Source of the DNA: a virus
DNA: 21,921 nt
Direction: 5' to 3' (one strand)
Virus record (IMG/VR): IMGVR_UViG_3300031658_000159
Coordinates: 1-21,921 of that record
Positions 8,801 to 15,266 of this stretch are shown here, piece by piece. The notes beneath the pieces are model-generated. The model saw nothing but the letters and a program-made list of their open reading frames with translations. It was not told the DNA's origin and searched no databases. Both the position numbers and the translations under genes were made by a program. Every line of letters starts with the position of its first letter. The first letter of the stretch is position 1.

Positions 8801-8952
8801 GAGGCTAAAGCGTTATTCATGCCAATACTATAATCTGCCATTGCAATCTTTTGCACAGGCACATTAGAGCTTAATGCTTGTGTTTGAGCAGACAAGACAG
8901 GGTTAGCGACACTTTTTCTCTCTGTAACTAATAGAGGTTTACCTATTGCCAT
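5869..8952 (-). CDS. Internal virion protein with C-terminal lytic-transglycosylase-like domain, 1027 aa
   Basis: This long, mostly helical protein sits at the position of T7 gp15. Residues 545-615 are charged and coiled-coil-like (repeated KKANEEM, EIEAAEEKK). Residues 770-800 are proline-rich and look like a linker. Residues 926-1027 resemble the SLT/gp16 transglycosylase fold: IYGAETNFG with E939 as the likely catalytic glutamate, then SKTGVVGELQVTRESF, and finally LNFLAGAAILLSKL, matching the N-h-xGA-xhL helix of that family. The protein stops right there, so the usual AYN-containing last part of the fold is missing or reduced. In T7 the transglycosylase is at the N-terminus of gp16, so a C-terminal location in the preceding protein is different. 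AGGAT lies five bases before ATG 8952. Ejection role inferred; domain call moderate. Confidence 0.83.
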   Translation of the reverse strand: MAIGKPLLVTERKSVANPVLSAQTQALSSNVPVQKIAMADYSIGMNNALASQAVSGELVGMVSAGVNAAVLLDKTAKEHKTLDLMSDWDTQNQQYKQAFAEAITLADKQEVTKNYNQSVGNLTSQWGETVPPTTENKVRFSRLKKTAGDQYSTFHSSTSLLLHKQTISKIDTQIATLEQDMSENLVNDIPSKQKELAALYLKKVDLGGITPDGAVFDLQKLNRGVLDKRVSLAASAYTDGLVQSGDIPSEEGMLASMGHIQMEIPDHLRTQITQDYEDQYIKRISVANTKEIAERKFVTNQYREQVDSLTFEMTDQIAKGHVSIEQYDAYRSVIAELPTELQATADALTHKLEGWFSGAADQLQVAQYTDDTTMAGHRRDSDLYNNGLWNIANVEKMLDGFDTNAATVIAMRQKFSAENTKNITKRSSYIPNLVNTSVSDIFASGEGTPDGIMVNSLIANNANFQQDFLNLSTKGTGPRKALTPELLAVIASVETQLKTEAESGTGRFNKEIMEKTPYDEWYKSLATDVKMRVRNGLMSSAIDQEKAATGQRVILKQENAAQAKVLKKANEEMRAKQAENALEVQKEIEAAEEKKAASETPEALAEQLSVLKEQENTGLSDMIETLRLQNLVDKANGVITLGSEETPIWDGQTWATIVDAVGDDLRTLGSVFDPLDPAIDYATEVKNVAIKGAIQAKQAIADTVNESLHNAAAKMKTNMINSPALKSLPSSLLNSDKVKRSLELSKQAGWPARGSKELAAVDRQLEAEFPNSPVRQPKSTTPESDMMPMDTPPIPPLDTLIESVVPAVEQVLGKGLWEPTSDEQRQQELSQYATEPIDGTITLEKNAPAGEEVTLMMSDFLAQNYNASSPEQQAEYSARSKERLEAYYTERLSPKEKSNLDGMISVLDKAKSSFIDDLTYLKMPYDEFLDYMISIYGAETNFGTTKKVSKTGVVGELQVTRESFGDVVKPEGNLGPQMAAAAGFSIEKLRTLALPKNDAKLRKLLLNNKKLNFLAGAAILLSKLQYN

Positions 8953-8960
8953 AATTTATC

Positions 8961-9779
8961 CTAATATGTAATTGCTTGAGAAGGTGCCCCTAGGTTAGCT
9001 GCACTAACGCCACCAGAAGCACCATCAATACCTGTAAAAGAAGTACTTAGACCGCCACCACCACCGCCACCGAAGGTTCCACCTGCCCCAGCATAAGCCC
9101 CGGCTGCGGATGAAATACCGTCAGCTATACCACCAATCAGGGCTGCGTTAGCTTGCTGTTTCATTTGATACGCCTTAGACATCCCAGCATACATATTCAT
9201 ATTACCTTCATTAATTATATTAGACCGTTGAATATCAGAAGCATACTGCTGTAATACAGCTTGTTGCATAGTAGCATTGTAATCAGATTTACCTTGATAA
9301 CGCCTCATAGCAGCAGATTGCTCTATACCAGACTGAGCTTGTGCCCCACGAAACTCTATATTCGACAAGTTAAGAGCAGCAGCATGAGCATCAGCAAAAG
9401 CTACGGTAGCTGGGCTACCCTGCATGGTAACGCCTGAGCTTCCCCACCTTGCTCTTTTTTCTGAAGTGAATATGTCATACTGCCTTGTAGCTATTTGTAC
9501 GTCAAAATCAGTCTGGGCGATCTGTTCGTCAACCTGACGATCAATTAGAAACGCATCATAGGACGCACGATCTGCTACAACTTCTGCATTACGCTCAGTG
9601 ATATTTCTTTGGATTATGCCCCTGTCCTTTTCCATCTGGGCATTAATGTCACTAATCTGCTTATTATACTGGGCTGTGGCTGCTGCTGATTTAGAAGAAG
9701 CCTGACCAGCTTTATAGCCAGAAACACCTTTAGCTACACCAGCCCCACCAGCTACTCCTGCTGCTACAAGACCAACCAT
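8961..9779 (-). CDS. Internal virion protein B-like (T7 gp14 position), 272 aa
   Basis: The protein opens with a Gly/Ala-rich hydrophobic stretch (MVGLVAAGVAGGAGVAKGVSGYKAG), followed by an alanine- and glutamine-rich helical part, a typical pattern for gp14-like ejection proteins in podoviruses. Residues 30-90 look coiled-coil-forming, residues 110-125 read RWGSSGVTMQGSPATVAFAD, a segment I associate with the same group, and residues 215-245 are glycine-rich with seven consecutive glycines. It begins at ATG 9779, overlapping the stop of the DUF5131 gene by one base (TAATG), so translation is coupled. It lies directly upstream of the two larger ejection proteins, giving the order gp14, gp15, gp16. 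Length is somewhat above T7 gp14 (196 aa). Confidence 0.8.
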   Translation of the reverse strand: MVGLVAAGVAGGAGVAKGVSGYKAGQASSKSAAATAQYNKQISDINAQMEKDRGIIQRNITERNAEVVADRASYDAFLIDRQVDEQIAQTDFDVQIATRQYDIFTSEKRARWGSSGVTMQGSPATVAFADAHAAALNLSNIEFRGAQAQSGIEQSAAMRRYQGKSDYNATMQQAVLQQYASDIQRSNIINEGNMNMYAGMSKAYQMKQQANAALIGGIADGISSAAGAYAGAGGTFGGGGGGGLSTSFTGIDGASGGVSAANLGAPSQAITY

Positions 9780-10390
9780 TAGTTAGCCTCCCATGTATAA
9801 GATTCGTTTAGTGTATGTGCTACACCCTGCTCATCACACTGGCGTATTAGGTCTTCAGCCCACTCAATATCCATTGGTCGTTTCATACCCCATGTTTCCT
9901 CAACAATACCTACATAGTCTATCGCATTTAAATTAGCGTTAGGGAATGACCCCAGCATTGGACATGCAGAAACAAACCTGTATTTAGCAGGAATATCTCG
10001 TAAGTAATCTAGTCTCCACCTATATCTACCAGACTCTACCGCCACACCCAAATGTATATTGTCAGACCATTCAAACTCGTTAGCTATACAAGCTGCTCTT
10101 TCGATACGTTTAGTCGTGATCTCAAAAATATGGTGTCTAGCGTTATTCATAGTCTTGAATATAATCTTCAAATTATTAACTGATACAGACTCATGAAACA
10201 AGTCGCTACCGTGCGCTACTAGATATTTTGTAGGTATTACCTCTAGTTCCGGCACTTCCAGCTTATCCATACCCACTCTAACTGAGTAGTCTAACCCGTT
10301 TTTTTCATGGTACCAATAAGATGGGCATGAATCGCAACCATGGGTAAGTCTTTCGCAGCCAGTGACTATCTGCCAATTGATACTCTTCAC
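9779..10390 (-). CDS. DUF5131 / phage Gp37-Gp68 family three-Cys protein
   Basis: The 203-residue protein follows the PF07505/COG4422 pattern closely: INWQIVTGCERLTHGCDSCPS with C12, C19 and C22 (family TGC-x6-GC-x2-C), then HGSDLFHESV (61-70), HHIFEITTKRIERA (86-99), NIHLGVAVES (111-120), LRDIPAKYRFVSACPMLG (130-147) and a reduced C-terminal strand-helix unit. The usual family segment with GGESG and the FFKQWG end are replaced by YVGIVEETWGMKRP and AHTLNES. The family has a cysteine motif reminiscent of radical SAM proteins, but no reaction has been established that I know of. The start is GTG 10390, overlapping the GNAT stop as GTGA. It sits within virion structural genes and is short for its family (many are 220-380 aa). 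The family call is confident; function is unknown. Confidence 0.85.
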   Translation of the reverse strand: MKSINWQIVTGCERLTHGCDSCPSYWYHEKNGLDYSVRVGMDKLEVPELEVIPTKYLVAHGSDLFHESVSVNNLKIIFKTMNNARHHIFEITTKRIERAACIANEFEWSDNIHLGVAVESGRYRWRLDYLRDIPAKYRFVSACPMLGSFPNANLNAIDYVGIVEETWGMKRPMDIEWAEDLIRQCDEQGVAHTLNESYTWEAN

Positions 10391-10881
10391 TTATGATCCC
10401 AAATAGCGTACATACAATTATCAAGATCACCCCCACAATAATTGTGTAATGTACCTTCATAAACAAATCCAAGACGTTCTGCAAACCGTTTCAGCATATC
10501 GTAGTCATCCACAATCTGTGCTTGTACTCTTTTGAGCTTATACTTATCCTTGAAGTACTTTAAGTAGAACTTAATGACCTTCATGTACGAAAACTTGTTC
10601 TTAGAGATACCGGGAGAACCGATTACCCAGACTTCTCCAACCCCTTCCCAGAGGATATTTAACCCACCTATACAAAATATTTCTCCATCTACGTAGCAAG
10701 TATACGCTTCTACTGCCTCTTTGCCTATAGAATTGGCCCACTCTGTATCTGATAACTTAACTGCTTTTTTGATTACATCTTCGTGTGGTCTAACTACTAA
10801 TCTTTTAAAATGAGAAAACTTGTATGGTCGTATTGTAATCTTACCCTTACATTCTAGCGGTGCGTGGCTAATCGCTAACAC
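10387..10881 (-). CDS. GNAT-family acetyltransferase-like protein
   Basis: This 164-residue protein shows a degenerate GNAT fold: IFCIGGLNIL (beta strand), VWVIGSPGISKN (strand and a possible acetyl-CoA loop region), a helix to KVIKFYLKYFKDKY, RVQAQIVDDY (strand) and the diagnostic ML-KRFAERLGFVYEGTLHNYCGG block near residues 128-152. The canonical Q/RxxGxG/A loop is not obvious, so acetyl-CoA binding may be weak or altered. The start is GTG 10881: it is the first possible start in the frame, directly follows an in-frame TGA, and has AGGAG six bases upstream. It overlaps the nozzle gene by 14 bases. T7 has gene 13 in this place. Similar phage GNAT proteins occur among virion genes, but the target of acetylation, if any, is unknown. 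Confidence 0.75.
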   Translation of the reverse strand: MLAISHAPLECKGKITIRPYKFSHFKRLVVRPHEDVIKKAVKLSDTEWANSIGKEAVEAYTCYVDGEIFCIGGLNILWEGVGEVWVIGSPGISKNKFSYMKVIKFYLKYFKDKYKLKRVQAQIVDDYDMLKRFAERLGFVYEGTLHNYCGGDLDNCMYAIWDHK

Positions 10882-12970
10882 TCAATTCTCCTGCTAATGA
10901 TATTAAAGTCATGCCTAATGGCTGTGTTTGTTTTATATTAATCGTAGCGTCCGACTCTTTCCACCCAAAATTAGTAATATCGTGTTGACCTGTGAACGTA
11001 GGGGGTGCAGAATCCATAGGATCACCACCACCTCTAAAATATAATTGCTTGCCGTTCACTGTAATCCCTAGAGTTTGATATAGATTTAAGATAATTCGAT
11101 TCCAACCCTTCTTCTTACCAAAACTTGCACCATCAGCTTGTGGTACCTCTGGGCTTAATGTTACTAGCTCTGTGACATAGGGTAATCCAATGTAGGCTGA
11201 TGTTACCGCTACCGACAAAACGATTGAACCTTCTGATACAACTGCGTCTGGGAAAACTGCTCCATCACCTACTATACTAACTGTTTGGCCTTCAAGATGA
11301 CCTAGCCCAGAAAGAGTGGCGGTAGCTGATCCAGAATATTTCAATCCTGAATCTACAAAAATAGTATCATCTAAATATTCTATAGTACGAACTGTTGCAC
11401 CAGCTATAGTACGCTTAACGCTGATCCAAAGATCATCAGACAATCCATCTGCTGAAGGAATAACAGCTACACTTTCAACTTCTGTATTAGTCCCACCAAT
11501 AGGATGTTGGTGCCAAGCTACTACCTGCTGATCCCTTTGGTACGTAAGACCCAATAGCACCCCATCTGCACGGACTGACCATATAATAGAGTCCGGCTCT
11601 TGCTGATATGCCATGTGACTAATACCGTCACCCGTTATGTCTTCCGCTAGAATAGTCAAGTCTGGCGCAACGAACCCTTCTACGTTCAAGTCAAAGATCA
11701 TTTGTCTTAGTTTCTTAGTAGCCCGTTGGTTAAAAATAACAGCCCTACCAGAAGTTATAGGCGTGATTGAACTAGAACCATACTTAGTTTCTTGTACTAC
11801 ACGCACATTAGAAGGCGTAACTGGTGCGCCATTACCATGCAATTTAAACTCACCACCTACTGTACCGATCAGTAGTACGTCAGAAGCCTTGAGCCACCGT
11901 ATGACATTTACATCATCTGTAGCTAAAGTGAAGGCAATAGATTCATCATCCAAGCCAGTACCTTGATCCATGTTTAAAAAATCCCCAGACTTACTAGCCC
12001 AGATTGTTTGTGGTTTATTATCTGACCCTGCCCAATACAACCGTTCCTCGAAGAAAGTAACACAACGGGGGTAATCTCCAGCACCAGCTACAAAATCTGA
12101 AGGTTTGTTGGAGAAGGAAAGCGTAGCAAGAGTCCATGCAATATCGCTGGTTCTTGTAAGTTTACGTGGGGCGTGACTTGCGTGGGATATGTATAGGGTG
12201 TCGGCTGATTGGGCAAAGTACACATCAAATATTTGTGCAGTAGTAAACGGTGTAACAATCTCTACTGGCTTTCCAGCAGTACTAACCCGACCATTATCCT
12301 TGTATACACGTATATATAAGTTACCAAATTCTAAAATATAGGCTTGCGTTATACTGAACTCAAATCGTACTAAGCGTATCTTAGCATCTTGAGTAGCTAC
12401 TTTAACTGTAACTGTATCTAAAGTATGTGTTGCCCCAACGGTATGTTTAAATCCAATAAATGTAGCGGAGCTAAGAGCGATAAACTCTATAGTATGTGTT
12501 GCAACGGCATAAGAGGTTGAGGCTAAAATATCGACCCCACCAGTCGTAGTACCTATTTGAACATTGATTGCACCAGTACCAATAGTGAAACTCATCACAT
12601 ATCGTTTACCTGCTACTGTGACAATTTCATCTTCTGCCCAACCATAGTTACTGGCATCAACAGAAACAATATTCATCAGGTTAGTTGCATGGGCAATAGA
12701 GCTACCAGAGCCTACACTTTTATCTGTCCAACCTGTAAGATTAGACGCAAATGTTCCGTTAGCAACTAGCTCAGCACCACTTGCTATACCCTTAGCTTCA
12801 GCAACGTAACGAAAACCACCCCGTCTAACTACACCGCCATGCGGGAGACTAAAGGCATTCTTCTGTGTCTGTAGCCCATTCTTATATTTATTTATATCTA
12901 CTCGACCATGTAGCCTAGCGGATAACTGCCCTGCTGTAAAATTGGTTTGTATAGGCCATACTTTTGCCAT
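10868..12970 (-). CDS. Tail nozzle / tail tubular protein B-like, with carbohydrate-binding-like insertion
   Basis: The N-terminus (QTNFTAGQLSARLHGRVDIN, then NAF-S-LPHGGVVRRGG-FRYVAEAKG) is the hallmark of podovirus tail tubular protein B/stabilization proteins, the nozzle that closes the tail in T7 (gp12) and relatives. At 700 aa it is near the usual length. After residue 61 the family normally goes straight on to a K-h-R-L-h-x-F-E-F-S block; here that block begins only at about residue 196 (DAKIRLVRFEFSITQAYILEF). Residues about 64-193 intervene and begin GAELVANGTFASNLTGWT, a typical start of jelly-roll carbohydrate-binding modules. The middle and end contain beta-propeller-like repeats. 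It starts directly after the stop of the tail tubular A gene with only a weak upstream AGG, so translational coupling is likely. Confidence 0.9.
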   Translation of the reverse strand: MAKVWPIQTNFTAGQLSARLHGRVDINKYKNGLQTQKNAFSLPHGGVVRRGGFRYVAEAKGIASGAELVANGTFASNLTGWTDKSVGSGSSIAHATNLMNIVSVDASNYGWAEDEIVTVAGKRYVMSFTIGTGAINVQIGTTTGGVDILASTSYAVATHTIEFIALSSATFIGFKHTVGATHTLDTVTVKVATQDAKIRLVRFEFSITQAYILEFGNLYIRVYKDNGRVSTAGKPVEIVTPFTTAQIFDVYFAQSADTLYISHASHAPRKLTRTSDIAWTLATLSFSNKPSDFVAGAGDYPRCVTFFEERLYWAGSDNKPQTIWASKSGDFLNMDQGTGLDDESIAFTLATDDVNVIRWLKASDVLLIGTVGGEFKLHGNGAPVTPSNVRVVQETKYGSSSITPITSGRAVIFNQRATKKLRQMIFDLNVEGFVAPDLTILAEDITGDGISHMAYQQEPDSIIWSVRADGVLLGLTYQRDQQVVAWHQHPIGGTNTEVESVAVIPSADGLSDDLWISVKRTIAGATVRTIEYLDDTIFVDSGLKYSGSATATLSGLGHLEGQTVSIVGDGAVFPDAVVSEGSIVLSVAVTSAYIGLPYVTELVTLSPEVPQADGASFGKKKGWNRIILNLYQTLGITVNGKQLYFRGGGDPMDSAPPTFTGQHDITNFGWKESDATINIKQTQPLGMTLISLAGELSVSD
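10888..10892 (-). promoter_or_regulatory. Ribosome binding site that fixes the GTG start of the GNAT gene
   Basis: AGGAG lies six bases before GTG 10881, inside the 3' end of the nozzle gene. An in-frame TGA stands immediately before the GTG, so no earlier start is possible. Confidence 0.7.
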
Positions 12971-13549
12971 TTAGCGTAACCTTACGTCTGTCAAAGTATC
13001 GGTTGCAATAATTTCTGGAGTGCCTTCTTGTGAATCTACGGTACGTGCATCACGAACAACTGAATCATACATTTGTCCCATGAGTGTCATAGTACCAGAA
13101 GAACGTGTAACAGGATACGCCATTTTCCATGCCAAACGAAATACTAACGCTTGGTAAAATAACGCATCAAACTGAGTAGGGTCTTCCACACGCTGAACAT
13201 AAGTAATATCAACCGTAGACTCCTCAGTATACAACTCACGCCCTTGTATAGCGAAGTCAAGGTAGATGTCACCCGTTACTGTACGCACATCTAGTATACG
13301 TAAGCAATACGGATCAGTAGGTAATGTAAATTTAAACTCCCAATCTACAATAGGCGTAGCTTCTAATGAAGCTAGGTTTGCATTGCCTATCGCAAAATTC
13401 CATCTATGACTACGCAGGAGCGCATCTCTCTCACTAGCGTAGAAACGATTAATCAACACAGCATTAGAATCGTCATCATTAAAACTGGTAATCGTATTAG
13501 CCCCTAGAAGCAATAACGACTCGTTAGCTAAATCAACTTGAGAACCCAT
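12971..13549 (-). CDS. Tail tubular protein A-like (head-tail adaptor)
   Basis: The 192-residue protein has the signature of tail tubular protein A (T7 gp11, 196 aa): an N-terminal helix with ANESLLLLGANTITSF-NDDD, then RFYASERDALLRSHRWNFA and a beta-rich middle ending in a helix with LVFRLAWKMAYPVT. These proteins form the ring between portal and nozzle. GGAGA lies five bases before ATG 13549. The gene is preceded by a stem-loop and followed without a gap by the nozzle gene, matching the usual A-then-B order. Confidence 0.9.
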   Translation of the reverse strand: MGSQVDLANESLLLLGANTITSFNDDDSNAVLINRFYASERDALLRSHRWNFAIGNANLASLEATPIVDWEFKFTLPTDPYCLRILDVRTVTGDIYLDFAIQGRELYTEESTVDITYVQRVEDPTQFDALFYQALVFRLAWKMAYPVTRSSGTMTLMGQMYDSVVRDARTVDSQEGTPEIIATDTLTDVRLR

Positions 13550-13580
13550 TCAACTCTCCAGATACTGTATTAGAAAGTAA

Positions 13581-13602
13581 GGTGGCCCATAAAGGCACCA
13601 CC
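13581..13602 (-). terminator. Stem-loop after the capsid/decoration genes, possible terminator
   Basis: On the transcribed (minus) strand GGTGGT-G-CC pairs with GGGCCACC around a UUUAU loop: about eight pairs including one G-U, with one bulged G. It is followed directly by TTACTTTCT, a moderate U-rich tract. It lies in the 61-base gap between the decoration protein and tail tubular A genes, one of the two largest gaps in the window. T7 has its terminator just after the capsid gene, so a partial terminator or RNA-stabilising hairpin fits. Not folded computationally. Confidence 0.45.
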
Positions 13603-13610
13603 AAACCAGT

Positions 13611-14078
13611 TTAGTTAGGATCAGCGTACATGATATGAAAATCAAAAGTATCTGCTGCAACCGAAGTCCCGGCTGACAAACCAAAAGTTAAGATTAACTC
13701 ACCAGTAGTTACATATCCCGTGTCATGCGTTGTGCTTTCATGGAAATTAGTAACTGTACGTGCTGAAGCTGCTGCCAATGCGCTGATAAACGCATCAACA
13801 TCCAAAGCAACTGCTGCTCCTGTACTTTGCGTAGTATGCGCTGCATACCCCACATTAACCGCAGCCGAGGCTTCAAGATCACTAATGATCGCCATAGACT
13901 GAGGCATGATACGAACCCCAGAAGGAATTGTCATAACCTGCACTGTGTCAGAAGAACTAAGGGCTTGCCCAGTAAATCTAGCGTAGCGATAGGTTACTCC
14001 ATTCCAAGTAGTAGGAGCATTTTTTACACCTGTACCACCCGTAGCGGTGGTGTATTCTGTACTTTTAAAAGTAGCCAT
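13611..14078 (-). CDS. Head decoration (cement) protein, 155 aa
   Basis: The gene follows the major capsid gene by 12 bases and has the strong site GGAGGT five bases before ATG 14078, as expected for an abundantly made protein. The protein is rich in Ala, Thr, Ser and Val with beta-strand patterns (TVQVMTIPSGVRIMPQS, VNVGYA, GELILTFGL, DFHIMYADPN) and no obvious catalytic residues, like the capsid cement protein that follows the major capsid protein in BPP-1-type phages (Bbp16, similar length). The FxGQALSSSDTVQVMTIPSG pattern is typical of such virion beta-barrels. No signal or membrane segment is seen. The assignment rests on position, composition and size. Confidence 0.75.
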   Translation of the reverse strand: MATFKSTEYTTATGGTGVKNAPTTWNGVTYRYARFTGQALSSSDTVQVMTIPSGVRIMPQSMAIISDLEASAAVNVGYAAHTTQSTGAAVALDVDAFISALAAASARTVTNFHESTTHDTGYVTTGELILTFGLSAGTSVAADTFDFHIMYADPN

Positions 14079-14090
14079 TTAACACCTCCG

Positions 14091-14966
14091 TTAAGAATCA
14101 GTACACGCAATTTCTACTACCTTCTCGTCTTCGATGCGAACTGCACCTAAGCACATTTGGGCGTAGACCTGCGTACTATAGTTTTTATCTGAACGCTCAG
14201 AAATTTCAGTCTTAACGTCCATACCCATACTCAAACCGATTCCATCGTTAATCCAAGCAATACACTGGGTATCACCGTTGGAATCAGTAGTCAAACGCTC
14301 AGATCGCATGAATTTGAAACCCATAAAGGTATCAATATCGCCAGCAACTAGAGCTTTAACAGTATTGTAATCTGAGCTTTGAATTTCAGTATCCCCTAAG
14401 AGATCATAAAATTGATTGCTCTTCATAACAATACAACGTGGTAGATCAGGATCAACATCAGACGCATCCAAAATCTGTTTTGCAGACCTTAGTTTGTCGA
14501 TATTCATATCCGTTGCACTGGATACAACAACTTTCTGTGCGGATGGTAATCCAACATTAGATGAAGAATCGTTCTCATCCACACTGACAGCATTACCCAA
14601 CATCGCACTGATGATTATATCATCCATAGTACGACCCATTGCCCAAACACCAGCTTTCATATATTCACTGGTGGGATCAGCAAGCATTCGGACTTTATCG
14701 ACCTTATCAATTAGATCAGCCCAATTGTAGTCTTCCATGCTTACCCGTCTACGGGAGTGGGGGGTAGAGATCAAAGGAGTATCACTGTGTCGGCTAGTTA
14801 TTTTTACCGCAGCAGTGTTACCCAAACGATCAAAATGGTCATACTTGCCTTGCACATCCGTATTTACTCGAACGTACTCACGCAAACGTGAACCTTTTTG
14901 CTGTACCAAGTGGATAAAGCTGTCCCGAAACTTCTGGGCAAACGCCTTATTGACTTCAGTACTCAT
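14091..14966 (-). CDS. Major capsid protein (BPP-1-like HK97 fold)
   Basis: This 291-residue protein matches the phage capsid family of BPP-1-type podoviruses: LVQQKGSRLREYV (20-32) near the N-terminus, then FDRLGNTAAVKITSRHSDTP (45-64), HSRRRVSMEDYNWADLIDKV (70-89), DKVRMLADPTSEYMKAGVWAMGR (90-112) and the MDDIIISAMLGNA helix. The C-terminal half has the expected alternating strands with ALVAGDIDTFMGFKF (A-domain/E-loop region not resolved by eye). It would form the icosahedral shell with the scaffold and decoration protein encoded on either side. AGAGG lies six bases before ATG 14966. Product length agrees with the family, with no sign of a cleaved propeptide. Confidence 0.95.
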   Translation of the reverse strand: MSTEVNKAFAQKFRDSFIHLVQQKGSRLREYVRVNTDVQGKYDHFDRLGNTAAVKITSRHSDTPLISTPHSRRRVSMEDYNWADLIDKVDKVRMLADPTSEYMKAGVWAMGRTMDDIIISAMLGNAVSVDENDSSSNVGLPSAQKVVVSSATDMNIDKLRSAKQILDASDVDPDLPRCIVMKSNQFYDLLGDTEIQSSDYNTVKALVAGDIDTFMGFKFMRSERLTTDSNGDTQCIAWINDGIGLSMGMDVKTEISERSDKNYSTQVYAQMCLGAVRIEDEKVVEIACTDS

Positions 14967-15000
14967 AATATACCTCTAGCAAAAGAGATTTTAAGAAGCA

Positions 15001-15024
15001 GAGTTGTCTACACCATGTAGGCTC
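15001..15024 (-). other. Weak stem-loop before the major capsid gene
   Basis: A five-base-pair stem (CTACA/TGTAG) with a three-base loop, flanked by a GAG/CTC outer pairing with unpaired bases between, lies in the 57-base gap between the small cysteine protein and the capsid gene. It could be an RNA processing or stabilising element ahead of a highly expressed gene. The U-run that follows on the transcript is poor, so I do not call it a terminator. Confidence 0.25.
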
Positions 15025-15266
15025 TATTTGCGTGAAGATTTGGTTGTCCGTTTCGGGGCCGTTAGCTTCACAATATTTGGTTTCTCCACAACAACTGGTA
15101 TGCGGGAACCACCGGGGCATATCGTATAAAATGTTTCAGCAGAAGTTTGCCGATCATAATATGTGCAATACCCATATTGTTCGGGTGTGGATTTACTACC
15201 AACAGTGCGCTCTCTGTGAGTAAATTGTCCACAATCAGAACATTTAATGTTTTCTTTAATTGTCAT
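15024..15266 (-). CDS. Small four-cysteine, putative zinc-binding protein (80 aa)
   Basis: Cysteines 9, 12, 34 and 50 (IKCSDCGQF, YGYCTYY, TICPGG) give a C-x2-C ... C ... C arrangement compatible with one zinc site. The C-terminal 20 residues are strongly basic (KLTAPKRTTKSSRK). The gene overlaps the scaffold stop as ATGA and has GGAGG four bases upstream, so it is translated together with the scaffold. I do not recognise it as a named family. Its position between scaffold and capsid genes suggests a head-assembly or nucleic-acid-binding role, but that is inference. Confidence 0.75.
   Translation of the reverse strand: MTIKENIKCSDCGQFTHRERTVGSKSTPEQYGYCTYYDRQTSAETFYTICPGGSRIPVVVEKPNIVKLTAPKRTTKSSRK

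Noticed and set aside
14967-15023. Promoter for the capsid gene in the 57-base gap
   Set aside because: No clear -10/-35 pair and no repeated phage promoter motif could be recognised here or in the other short gaps.
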